This document shows, piece by piece, positions 12,701 to 21,606 of a stretch of 64,000 bases of DNA. The notes under the pieces were generated by a model that saw only the letters and a program-made list of their open reading frames with translations, was not told the DNA's origin and made no database searches. Origin of the DNA: Alitta virens (Eukaryota; Annelida; Polychaeta; Phyllodocida; Nereididae). The position numbers and the translations under genes are program-made. The first letter of the stretch is position 1. Each line of letters begins with the position of its first letter. The DNA is taken from NCBI GenBank assembly GCA_932294295.1, contig OW028573.1:70781829-70845828 (forward strand), given 5' to 3'.

Positions 12701-14440
12701 TAGGCAGGCTTATGGTATTAAAGGTCTAACAATGAAATTACAGAGTAATTAGATGTTCATGAGCTGAGTTTATACAATTTTTGTTCTGACAAGTAGGCAA
12801 TTTGTCTTAACTCAAAAAATATCATCCATTTCTCTTGTATTTTTTAAGAGAATATTTATTAAGTCTATCCTCAGCCTATCAGCTACATGGTGTGTAACCA
12901 ATCATTTTGTGTAACTAGGTAAACTAGCAAAGAATGTCCATAATTAGGTCGCTGGGCTGTGAGGTGACGACACACAGTGTCGACGATGGCTCTGCAGTCT
13001 GGCAAAGTCCTCTGGGCTCTACCCCACTTGTAGGGTTAACCTGGTACTCTATTTTTTTTAGAGTGTGTGGTCAGTCACACAGTAATCTACACAGAACAGT
13101 TTAGCTTATTGAGTTTAAAATTAAAATATATACACACCCATTGTCCTTCATTTAACAATAGTTCAATTAATTTCAGACGTACCATCTCATCGAGATAGGC
13201 TTCATTCGTAGCAGCATAGCCCTCATGTGTGGTCTGTTGTTTTTTTCTGTAAGGTCTGTAGACCATGATGTAGATGCATTGAGCCAAGCAGAGCACCAGG
13301 AGAATGGCCAAGAGAACAGCCAGGAATACTATTACAGACAGGTCTCCATATTCTCCTGCAAACATACAAAAGCTAAATTAATTTGCATTATTCAGATCGG
13401 TGCCCAGCAGCTCAGGGAAATGGCAAACTCCTCTGAAGGTCACGTGTCTAATGCCAGGACCAGGAACTCTTCTTTGCCTAATTTAATTTCAATACATTTC
13501 CAGGTTCTCCTGAAAACCTACAAGAGAAAACAGTCAAATTTATGGAGATTGATGTCCAGTTAAGGAGCGAATTCTTCTGTAGTCAGGTGTCTGATTCCTA
13601 GATGGGGCACTCTTTTTGCTTGATTTTATCCCTACAACCCTCTACATTCTTAAAACAAACTTCTCTGAGGGTCATGTGTCTGATTCCTGGACCAGACACT
13701 TTTTAAATTGCTTAATTTAATCAAAACTGAAAGTTTTTCAAAATAGATATTTAAACTGCATTGCCTTGCACTCGAAGACCATGCTGGGTTAAGACCTCCA
13801 CACACTGGACATTTGTATATTGACAAAATATATCAATTTCCATGGATGACCACTTACAGCAGAACTCATAGACACAGTAACTCCAGAGGACATCATGTGA
13901 ATCCATGACTCCCATTGGCAACCACTCAGCCAATGGGAGTTACAGATTCACATGACGTCATCTGGAGTTTAGTTTCCAATTCCATGAAATTTGCTGGTGG
14001 GTGGATTAGGGCTTTCACGTCCTGTATTTCTGCACCTGATGGGCTATTTAGGACAGGCAGGGACCATAGCAATGAGATGATGGATGAAACGGCCATCCAA
14101 CTTAGGCTCGACCTGGAATTGAACCCAGGACTACCAATGAGCTAGGCCCCAACCCTCCATGAAATTTGCTGTGACACAATTTTGACATTATCATACAAAT
14201 TTTCACCAATGTATATGTGATCATCCTTCAAGGAAAGAACTGCAGATGCACCTACTTGCCAAGCAACCAGGTCCATAGAATCCAGGAGCACACCCACTGG
14301 TGCAATAACCAGAAACTGGATCACAGTCCTCTTGAGGGTCCAGACAGTTGCAGCTGTAGGAACAGTTGTTGCCGAAAAAACCAGGGCTGCATGGGACTGC
14401 AAGAAAAATAGGTGTTTATTATAATAATTGACAGATATCA

Positions 14441-14495
<55 letters not shown>

Positions 14496-17400
14496 CTGTA
14501 TCATGTGTATGTATGCTTGATTTGACATCTTTTGATTGATTTGGCTGCCTGCCTTCTAAAAGCCTTATTTTAGAGTGCTCTAATTAAGGGAGTTTCACAG
14601 GAAAATGAGAATGATGGTACCCGGAGTTGTTGTTGTGGCAGGAGTGATTGTTGTTGTTGTTGCTGTTGTAGTTGTTGTTATAGTTGTTGTTGTGGGTTGT
14701 GAAGTTGTTGATTCAGAAGTTGTTGACTCTGATGGAGATTGAGTTGTGAGGGTCACATCAGGTTCTGTTATGGTCGTTGTCTCATTGCTTGTTGTGGGGG
14801 AGGTTTCTGTAGAACTGGTTGATTCTGAAAATGTTGTTCCTGAGGGCCATGTGCCTGTTTGTGGGGTAGACTCTGTTATAGTTGTGTTATCATCTTCAGT
14901 GGTTGTCATGGCAACTGTGGGTGTTTCTTCTGTCGGCCCAGTGGACTCTGTGGACAGGTGATTTTGTTTTTACTACAGCTCTTTAATATGATTGCTAAAA
15001 TTACATTCTTTGCCATTTATACGTTCATTCATTATTTAGATTATAAGTTTGTTATATTTCTCCTGAATTTGAATAGATAAATATATTAATAAATTCAATT
15101 GCCCATTGCTGTATATTTTGGTTTCATAACAAAACAGATTTTATGTCGTATTTTCGTTATAATAATGTGAACTTTAATTTGCCAAATTAAGAACTAATCT
15201 GAGACAAAATAGCAATTCTGTCTTTGTATAATTTTATGAGTACAACCAATCTGAGTTAAACTTAGGTGAGGCCTATTTCGATTTTGGTCGTCACCCAATA
15301 ACCGGAAGTGTGCTATGTAAATGGAATGCTGTCATTTCTATTGAAATCTTGACCAAAACACAGTGTAAGTAAACTAAAGGTTCTCATTCTATAGGTACCT
15401 GAGTAGGTGGTTGTGTTAGGATTACTAGTGTATGGCGTTTCTGTGGTAACCATTTCCGGTTCCGTCGTGTCCAAGATGACGTCATCAGTAGTGACCTCAG
15501 AGTCGTCTGTTGCTCCTGTTGCAGACAAGGTGATGCACAATCAGGTTTTTGAATAATTGATTACGTCACAATTGTTCTACTCAGGATGGGGATGAGATAC
15601 AGTGTACGTAAGCAATTACTACCAAATGCAAAGAAGTGCAGCCAAATCAAGTTCTGAATTTCAAACATTGTCTTGTGCCATCATGATATACTTTATTGAT
15701 TTTTAAAGTATATTTAAGGACGAGGGAGCCAACTGCATTGTTAAGACAATTTTAACAGGCAAACAATTGCATATGATTGGCTTTAAGCAAAAAGAGAATC
15801 AATACATGGATGACCAGGTATTCAAACAACGGTGACCTTGCAAATACACTTGCAAAGTGAACTGCACTGCACTTCATTGCATTCGGCTATAATGAATATG
15901 GCTTGCAAGAATTAAAGATAATCAAGGTGTGTGTTGATTACACTACTTCACATAATGTACACAATGTGACATTTATTGATTGGTCTGTAATGATGAAAAA
16001 GACATACAGTCTTTTCTGGATTGGAAGCCTGGTTGCATTGCGTCTAGATGATTAATTGTATTTGAGAAAAAAGAATTGGCCTATTTTGAACTTCAAATGT
16101 TAAAGCTAGACTCAATTTTGAGTATAATTTCCTCAACGCCTGGACAACAGCATTGTATAATGAAATAAATTATATAAGCATCCAGGCTTCTAATTGAGAA
16201 AATACAGTATATCCAGTAGGATTTGCTAGAACCACTGAATAAACTTATTCTGATTCACTAAAATGGTGAACTATCTGCACTACATTCAGGAAACATTATA
16301 ATAACTGGAACTTTTCGGGGCTTCATGGAGTTTTTGACATCTTGATGGGACGTTTTGGTGGAACAACTCGAATGCATTTGGTCAGGATGTGGGGGGGGGG
16401 GGGGGTGGGGAGGGGATTTACCCCAAAAGCAGACCTCTAGGAAACCCTGTGTTCTTTCTTAGAAACCTAAAATCATGCGGAAAATACATTGGAACCAAGT
16501 CGAGCGGAGTGTCATGTCGCAAGTTACTCCAGTAAAGGAGTAAACTTCTATCCTATTGGGGAGTAGAATTTACTCTTTTAAAGAGGCCTCTTTAGAGAGC
16601 AAGTTGCACTACACCAGAATAGACCACTTGTACAGGAGAGTAACTTATACCAGGGATACAAATTGTACTACTTTGTTTGAGTAATTTTTGACTTTGGGCT
16701 ATACTCCACTTTTCTGGGGTTAACCTGCTCTTTTTTCTTCCTTTTTTAGAATATTTTTTATGAGTTGGAAGTTACACTCTGGCAGTTATGCTCCCCATTA
16801 CAGCAGATTTCATGGACTTGGAAACGTAACCCCAGAACGAGGACACCATATAAATCCATGACCCCTAGAGGCTGAGGGACTGTCATATAGCCAATGGGAT
16901 TCACGTGACGTCATCTGAAGTCTAGTTTCCAAGTCTATGAGTTCAGCTGTAAAGAGGATCACACATATTAATATTATTGTTAATAAGTGATTTGATTACT
17001 TTACCTGTTGCATCATTTTGTAGGAGGACATCATGAACAATTTCCACAATTTCTTCATCTCCTACACAGGGCAATAAAAGAAACCACATATTTACAATGT
17101 TCTTTATTGACATTTCATCTTATCTTGTAATCAAATGGGATTCGTATGCACCGACCTTTGCTACTCAAGCCTTCCCCAGCGATATTCCCTTCATGAGGGT
17201 CTAGTGAATGTACGTTAAGACATGGTATAAGTAAAAACTGCAAAAAGAAACGAAAGTGAAACTTGATTGGCAGGTTCAGAAAAGCAGGGAAAGAATGATA
17301 GACACCAAGAAACCATTCTCACATATCAACATGTAGGCATGACTCCTTTGATTATAATGAGGTCATATGTCATAAAGATTAGGAATGACTTAGTATGAAG

Positions 17401-17850
17401 GAATGTGCAACCTTCTATACAACATTATACAAACGGGGTCTCTATAATTGTAATGACCCTGATAACTATATTTTGCAAAATTATTGACTTAACTTTTTAT
17501 ACTGCACCACTGTGTATTTACAACTACATCTTCGGACGAAGTTGAATTTATTGTTTTACAGCCTACACATTTTCCGTGTGACACAATGGTGTTTTTATGT
17601 CATGTCATGAACAAGAAAACAACAGTTTAGCATGTATAATTATGATAATAGCTTCGTATTCTTATATCAAAATAAATTATTTCAACAAAACGATCTTCAT
17701 GACTCATCAGCTGGTGAGATCAAAATCATTGGATTGTGAATTCCTTTGAACTTCTCAGGAGTGCACAAAATAAGCCCATACGTGTTCTTAATAAACCTGA
17801 CTTACCACAACGAATAGACTGAGGTGTATAACTTTGTTAGTGGTCAGCAT
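6709..17850 (-). CDS. Single-pass receptor with tyrosine-kinase-like domain, predicted pseudokinase
   Basis: Fifteen exons from 5' to 3' on the minus strand: 17850-17806, 17237-17156, 17061-17005, 15515-15399, 14947-14621, 14396-14256, 13355-13183, 10221-10020, 9639-9529, 8033-7885, 7637-7548, 7452-7385, 7267-7130, 7021-6922 and 6750-6709. Phases agree throughout and the sum is 614 codons including stop. Domains: signal peptide about 1-26; Thr/Ser/Asp-rich stalk about 60-209; one laminin-type EGF with eight Cys, 210-256; transmembrane helix about 261-287, followed by a basic YRPYRKK stop-transfer; kinase-like domain about 345-595. Glycine loop GKGRFGDV (354-361), VAFK lysine 378 and helix-C Glu397 are present. 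The catalytic loop reads HREL..EH instead of HRDL..RN, DFG is replaced by GLH, and only 18 residues separate that point from SPE (507-508). WMSPE, SDVWSYG and CW....RP are kept. The family is metazoan receptor tyrosine kinase; the subfamily is not recognised. Loss of catalysis is inferred from these residues. Confidence 0.9.
7548..7637 (-). other. Catalytic-loop exon of the pseudokinase with substituted HRD and DFG
   Basis: This 30-codon phase 0-0 exon holds the key substitutions. His471-Arg472 is followed by Glu473 where kinases have the catalytic Asp. His478 stands where the Mg-binding Asn is expected. The strand reading AKVS leads into GLH where DFG is expected. The next intron is only 95 bases (7453-7547) and contains no exon-like sequence, so a missed DFG exon is unlikely. 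Splice borders are TTTCAG at the start and GTAAGG at the end. Confidence 0.85.
8034..9528 (-). other. GC-AG intron of the receptor gene carrying a Tc1-like relic
   Basis: The upstream exon ends GGA-A followed by GCAAGT, the usual form of a GC donor. The next exon starts after CATGCAG. With the GC donor both sides are phase 1 and the protein reads through as GVATVG-SDAFAAFEHA, as expected in a kinase N-lobe/hinge. The nearby GT (GTACCG, four bases further) would give phase 2 and an immediate stop. Confidence 0.65.
8301..9505 (+). mobile_element. Degenerate Tc1/mariner-like DNA transposon
   Basis: The left end TACACTGCTCAAAAGAATTA resembles Tc1-family terminal repeats. Broken plus-strand coding follows: a block with VLFTDES near 8905, then HDNAHPHTARLT near 9170 (the DNARPHTA motif with the second catalytic Asp), then VMDWPAL near 9237. 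Several stops and frameshifts interrupt it and no matching right terminal repeat is visible, so it is inactive and truncated. It sits inside a receptor-gene intron on the opposite strand. Confidence 0.8.
10440..10920. repeat. Degenerate repeat tract rich in TACTGTAA / TTTATGGT words
   Basis: Short words such as TACTGTAA, TTTACAGTA, CCATAAA and TTTTATGGT recur in both orientations at irregular spacing over about 480 bases. The pattern suggests an old palindromic repeat or satellite-like element. No coding potential was seen. The boundary with the adjoining LINE fragment is uncertain. Confidence 0.5.
10900..12080 (+). mobile_element. 5'-truncated non-LTR retrotransposon (LINE) with YADD reverse-transcriptase motif
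   Basis: The fragment starts within the reverse-transcriptase domain at YVNDLV, continues through VYADDATLV (the YADD catalytic box), and includes VDEFNFLGIMIDKHLNLKSH after a frameshift. A C-terminal tail follows. The 3' end is a short UTR closing in AAATAAATGAATCTGAATCT, a simple-repeat tail typical of Jockey/CR1-like elements. Frameshifts and stops make it dead. The exact clade is not assigned. Confidence 0.8.
12447..12590. repeat. Interspersed repeat with AGTAAA / ACTCTT words, copy 1
   Basis: It shares blocks such as CAGAGGGT, TTTTACTCT and AATAGGGG with 34375-34490, and a similar GGAGTA/ACTCTT composition with 16508-16800. All three lie in introns of the receptor or VWA genes. Ends are not defined. 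Confidence 0.45.
12603..12983. mobile_element. MITE-like element with about 40-bp terminal inverted repeats
   Basis: The left arm (about 12603-12648) and right arm (about 12936-12983) are near-perfect reverse complements. They share CACTGTGTCGTCACC and CAGCCCAGCGACCTAATTAT. The roughly 290-base centre is AT-rich and noncoding. This is the layout of a non-autonomous DNA transposon. Target-site duplications could not be fixed by eye. Confidence 0.65.
13425..13740. repeat. Three diverged tandem copies inside a receptor-gene intron
   Basis: Blocks beginning near 13428, 13572 and 13657 share a TCTGAAGGTCACGTGTCTAA-like core. A CC(A/T)GGACCAG/CACT segment and an AATTTAATT tail follow. Unit length is about 80-140 bases and divergence is high. 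No open frame is shared among the copies. Confidence 0.45.
13857..13995. mobile_element. Fold-back MITE with TGACGTCA in the arm, copy 1
   Basis: The two halves are reverse complements around about 13920-13930. The outer end reads CAGCAGAACTCAT / ATGAAATTTGCTG, the middle AACTCCAGA..ACATCATGTGAATC. The right arm contains a perfect TGACGTCA, and the inner arms read CCCATTGGC / CCAATGGG. Other copies are at 16800-16951, 56991-57132 and a half copy at 42349-42415. Confidence 0.7.
13996..14150 (-). mobile_element. tRNA-derived SINE (family A), copy 1
   Basis: It matches the copy at 21421-21606 over most of its length, including GGACAGGCAGGGACCAT and CATCCAACTTAGGCTCGACC. On the minus strand it has a box-B-like GGTTCAATTCC. 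The tRNA-like head is shorter than in the second copy. It abuts fold-back copy 1. Confidence 0.7.
14442..14494. repeat. (TA)n microsatellite
   Basis: About 26 uninterrupted TA dinucleotides in the intron between the Thr-rich and EGF exons of the receptor gene. Confidence 0.95.
15715..15900 (+). repeat. Interspersed repeat, copy 1 (pair with 59700-59882)
   Basis: The reverse complement of 59700-59882 matches here. Shared blocks include AACAATTGC, ATTGGCTTTAA, GGTGAC, ACTTGCAAA and CACTTCATTGCATTCG in the same order. No coding potential. The class is unknown. Confidence 0.6.
16508..16800. repeat. GGAGTA/ACTCTT-rich interspersed repeat
   Basis: Recurring AGTAAAC, GGAGTA and ACTC words, similar in composition to the segments at 12447-12590 and 34375-34490. 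The relationship is weaker than for the other repeat families here. Confidence 0.35.
16800..16951. mobile_element. Fold-back MITE with TGACGTCA, copy 2
   Basis: Starts ACAGCAGATTTCATGGACTTGG and ends with its near reverse complement CCAAGTCTATGAGTTCAGCTGT. The right arm reads TTCACGTGACGTCATCTG, with TGACGTCA exact. The centre is short. Confidence 0.75.
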
Positions 17851-18180
17851 TATGTCCGGCAAGGTCAAATCCTTAGTGTCCCATCAATAATCTCAAAAGG
17901 GACATGTTAATATCTTCAATTCATGATCAGATCATTGTCAGAGGTCCTCGGGGAGTGGCATGAAAGTCATGTTAGCTATTTAGGTTAAATAAGAATGTCT
18001 TATCTCCAAACGTTTCTTTCTTATCTCATTGCATATCTGTGGGCTATATCTTCGGAGACAAATGACTGCTACTAATGTGTGTTGAACAAACCTCTTCAGT
18101 AAACGCTTATCTGTGGGATTGTTGAATTTTCACTGTTCGGGTGCAAAGTAAATTGTGGACAAGAAAGACTGCTCACTAAC

Positions 18181-18335
18181 TAATTGACTGAGTGACTAAA
18201 GTTGTGACTGGGTGACTAAAGCTGTAACTGGGTGACTAAAGTTGTGACTGGGTGACTAAAGTTGTGACTGGGTGACTAAAGTTGTGACTGGGTGACTAAA
18301 GTTGTGACTAACTGACTGACTGACTGACTGACGAC
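18181..18335 (+). repeat. 20-bp minisatellite running into GACT repeat
   Basis: About seven copies of a 20-base unit containing GTGACTGGGTGACTAAAGTT, the central ones identical, followed by a run of GACT tetranucleotides. Confidence 0.95.
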
Positions 18336-18400
18336 TTGACCCTACTTAAAGCATTTTGAAATCTTCATTGTTGCTTTTAGTGAATAAATACATCTGAATT

Positions 18401-18448
18401 TGACTACTTGACTACTTGACTACTTGACTACTTGACTGCTTGACTGCT
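18401..18448 (+). repeat. 10-bp tandem repeat TGACTACTTG
   Basis: About five copies of a 10-base unit, only 65 bases from the 20-bp array. It shares the GACT core, so the two arrays may have a common origin. Confidence 0.9.
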
Positions 18449-19429
18449 TATTTGGCATACTTAATATACGAACTGTCTAACTCGAATTCTTTGATGCTAA
18501 GCACACAAGTGATTTCATTGTCTCTATGTTTATGTTACATCAATCTTTACATAGATTCATCAAAATTAGGTTGTCATTATGATTATAGTAATTGGCTGCC
18601 GTAGCTGACTATCCTTTAGTCATTTTGAACCTTTTGTTAAGGGTGTGGAGGTTCTATGGTAAAGAACTGAAAATAAAGAGTCGACGTACTGTGAGATCAA
18701 GGAGTTGTATTATCTTTGCTGAGATTGGGTTGAAAATGAACGAGATTCACTGCATGCAGGATCCACCAAGTTTTTTATTTTCTTTGATACATGTCACATA
18801 TGATAAATCATACAACCAAGCAGTCTTTGGTATAATCAAAATACACCCCATATATTCTAGTTTTGATGAATACGTACAATTCTGTGGGTGGGAGAGAGTG
18901 GGAGAGACAAACATGTAAAATGAGATCTTATTATTTAATAACTATTAGTCAAAAATATTCCAAGGCCACTTTATTTTGGTGACATACATTGATATGCTCT
19001 CATTTCCTTCCATCGAAAGTCCTTGGAAGATCTACGCATGTATTGGCAACATTACATAATAAGCCAAAGGCTTTTACTTGTTCTAAGAAAAACATAGTTA
19101 CTTGAACTAGGTAAGGTTGAAAGTCAAAGTTGAGTTTTCTTTAAATAGAAATACAGTACAATAAACATTGCGTGTCTGTAGAGTCACTATACATAGATCA
19201 CCTCCCTGCGTACCAGTCACATGAACAGGCTGTACAAAGCAGTGGGGTAAAGAAGCATCTTACGTAATCATGCTGATTATTCAGGTGTAAGGTGGGGTGC
19301 AAATTTAGTGTACTGGCCTCAACCTGTCAGAGGGTGCTACAGTTTAGCTAGACTATCCTGTACCATTAACAGGGTTTGTTACTAAGTATTACCCAATCAT
19401 AATATTGACTAGGGTGAGAGCGTTGCACA

Positions 19430-19673
19430 CCCCTTAAGGGGCTGTAAGGCGGGGGAGGGGTGAGATGGCAGGCCATGCGACATGCTCTGTTGGCTGAGAG
19501 GCTCCGCTCTAGTTGGTTAGTCTCATGATAGCCGCCAAACCAGTAGTAGCACAGCCTCTGTATCGACAGCTTTTTTCATCCTCAACCAGCCTCTGGATCC
19601 ACGATGCTTGTTGTTACCTGTCAAGGATAATCCCCTTGCAAATTGGAGTACTTCTTAAGTCCTTAATTCAAAG
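19430..19673 (+). promoter_or_regulatory. Possible noncoding first exon / promoter
   Basis: A locally GC-richer segment ends in AAAG followed by the strong donor GTAAGTCAG at 19674. No long open frame is present. It could be a 5' UTR exon joined to the candidate acceptor at 27027 just before gene A, but nothing in the sequence proves this. Confidence 0.25.
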
Positions 19674-21420
19674 GTAAGTCAGTGATGCGTACAGTCCTTG
19701 CTCTGATGATTCTGTGTTTTAATTACCCTCGATTGTCTGGATGGTAAGGTGCAGTTAGCAAATAGAATCTATGCTTAAGATCAAACAAAAATACTAAAGC
19801 AAATTAATTGTTGTCTATATGTTGCCACATATTGATGGTATCAATATTTCTTGGTGGTTTTACTTCATTCATAACTGGATCAGAAGAAAGCCACATGTAC
19901 CGGTCTTATAACCTAGATACTCCAGACTAGATGACAGACTACTCTGTTTGCTTCTTAAGCTATAGCCTGGCACGACTTAAGAGAGACCATCAGGAGATGG
20001 TATACGTATATGAGCCTGTGCAAAAAAGCCCTTAGCTTAGGAGGCAAGCAATTTTTGCAGGCACGCGAAGACTATTGGCTTGTATCAGACCATGTCTTCT
20101 GACACTTGGCAATTAAATCGTCCACTGCACGACACATTATCATGTCATTCAGTAGTGTAGTCTCTTGGCACACGAGTATTTTTTCTGGCCCTCTGAAACC
20201 CTTCTATGCAGCTGCATTTATCATATTATCCCCAAAGAATTAGTCTCACACAGGATGGGCACACAGAAAAGGTAGGAGCATGTCACCCTGCAATGCTTTT
20301 ATTGTCGAGACAGCCAGGCACACATCGGTTGCAATTTATTGTGCCCTGGCAACATGTGTCCCAATGAATGCTCTAAAACTGATCTGTTTGAACTAGGTAG
20401 GTTTGTAAACATCCTCAACAGGACCCATTAGATTCTACGGAGTTCAACAACCGTGCTGTGATAATTGTCTTGTTGATCAACATAATTATCTCATTGTTTG
20501 GTCTAATTGGTCTAAAAATATTTCCAAATAATGATCATTTGAAAAACACTACCTCAGTAATTCACTGAATGAACAGTTGTTTTTATCATTGTTTGTTTGT
20601 TTCAAATTGAATTATACCTTAACAATAGATCCACCACCCAAAGTTGCTATCATCCGCAGTGCAACCCTGATACCAGTGGTCAGTCTGGAATATAAGATAA
20701 GACAAGATAAGATGATATAAAAAGATAAGATACTTCATTAAGTATGGTGAAATTTTGTTGGCATTTCAATACTGTGTGGCACTCAAATATTACATAATGT
20801 TTTTGTGAAGTCACTTGGGAACACATGTGAACAGCATTGAAAGCTTGCAATCATATTCATTCATTCCATGATTCTCTATCGTGGTCAGTTGCACAGTGGT
20901 CATCTCGGGCGTCGTTTGCTTTCCCCAGTTCCTGTTTACCTGGTCAGCTAGCATTGTCCACCACAGTCAAGGCCCTCCCCCCACCCATTGTATTCTAGGC
21001 AAGTTGACTTCTGGCAAATAGGATCTTCTTTTGTAGTCACCTGATCACGGGGTTCAGGTTGATAACTGTCTCACATCATGTGTGAGGTGTGCATCAGGAT
21101 CTGCGAGAGGGGAGTGGAGGACTCAATGGGAATAGTACATAGAAGGTCCACTGAGGTATAAAGGACACCAAAGTTGTTTTAAAGATCACCAGATAAACTT
21201 TTCACTTGAGGAGGTCAGTCTTGGTAGCAGTAATAACACCAAGCTGTTTGTCGCTTTAAGTCCAGGTGCACAAAAATTGGCTAACAATGAAACGTTTGCC
21301 TCAGCACTTTGCAAATGACCAAAGGAGGGGTTTTAGAGTGACTTGTGTACATTGACGAAAGAACATGATCTTTCCCTGATATATGATATACAGTCACCTT
21401 ATCTGTCACCACCTCAGGTG
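19674..21420. other. Gene-poor stretch
   Basis: No coding or RNA signal could be supported. There is a short AGATAAGAT-rich patch around 20695-20735. The rest is unique-looking AT-rich DNA. Confidence 0.4.
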
Positions 21421-21606
21421 AAGGGGTGGGTGGATTAGGGCTTTACAACCTGTATTTCTCCACCTGTTGGGCTAATTAGGACAGGCAGGGACCATGGCAA
21501 TGGGATGACGGATGAAACAGCCATCCAACTTAGGCTCGACCGGGTATTGAACCCGGGACCCAGTGGCTGGAAGCCCAGTGCACTACCACTGAGCCCCCAC
21601 CCCCTT
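21421..21606 (-). mobile_element. tRNA-derived SINE (family A), copy 2
   Basis: On the minus strand it starts with a tRNA-like head: box A in GGCTCAGTGGTAGTGCACTGG and box B in GGTTCAATACC, with a CCCGG/CCGGG T-stem. A non-tRNA body with ATGGCTGTTTCATCC follows. The spacing suits an RNA polymerase III promoter. It is not a tRNA gene because the acceptor and anticodon arms are not paired. Confidence 0.8.

Larger units (their letters stand above)
10222..13182 (-). other. Large receptor-gene intron between transmembrane and kinase exons
   Basis: Phase 0 intron of about 3 kb, filled by a palindrome-rich repeat tract (10440-10920), a 5'-truncated LINE (10900-12080) and an inverted-repeat element (12603-12983). 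Its donor is GTACGT and its acceptor TTTTCCAG. No receptor exon was found inside, and frame is kept across it. Confidence 0.7.
15516..17004 (-). other. Receptor-gene intron holding several repeats
   Basis: Phase 1 intron between the acidic exon (17061-17005) and the TDD-rich exon. It holds an interspersed repeat at 15715-15900, a poly-G run near 16389-16404, a GGAGTA/ACTCTT-rich repeat at 16508-16800 and fold-back MITE copy 2. No exon was missed as far as phase shows. Confidence 0.6.
17851..19429. other. Upstream flank of the receptor gene
   Basis: This should contain the minus-strand promoter and 5' UTR of the receptor gene, but no TATA box or clear initiator was identified next to the start codon at 17850-17848. 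Tandem repeats lie at 18181-18335 and 18401-18448. An open frame at 18592-18918 has no recognisable domain and is not called. Confidence 0.5.

Noticed and set aside
14100..14145. 2A-like translational skipping motif (DLELNPGLP) in a plus-strand frame
   Set aside because: It arises from the box-B region of a tRNA-derived SINE read through. The final Pro is replaced by Leu, and there is no coding context.
18181..18448. Regular short repeats considered as a CRISPR array
   Set aside because: Units are head-to-tail with no unique spacers, in an animal genome. This is a minisatellite.
18592..18918. 108-codon open frame upstream of the receptor gene
   Set aside because: No recognisable domain, no splice or signal context, and AT-rich composition. 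It is consistent with chance.
21545..21600. Possible tRNA gene on the minus strand (also at 26910-26976, 45757-45825 and 50966-51040)
   Set aside because: Box A and box B are present, but the acceptor and anticodon stems do not pair and each is followed by a SINE body.
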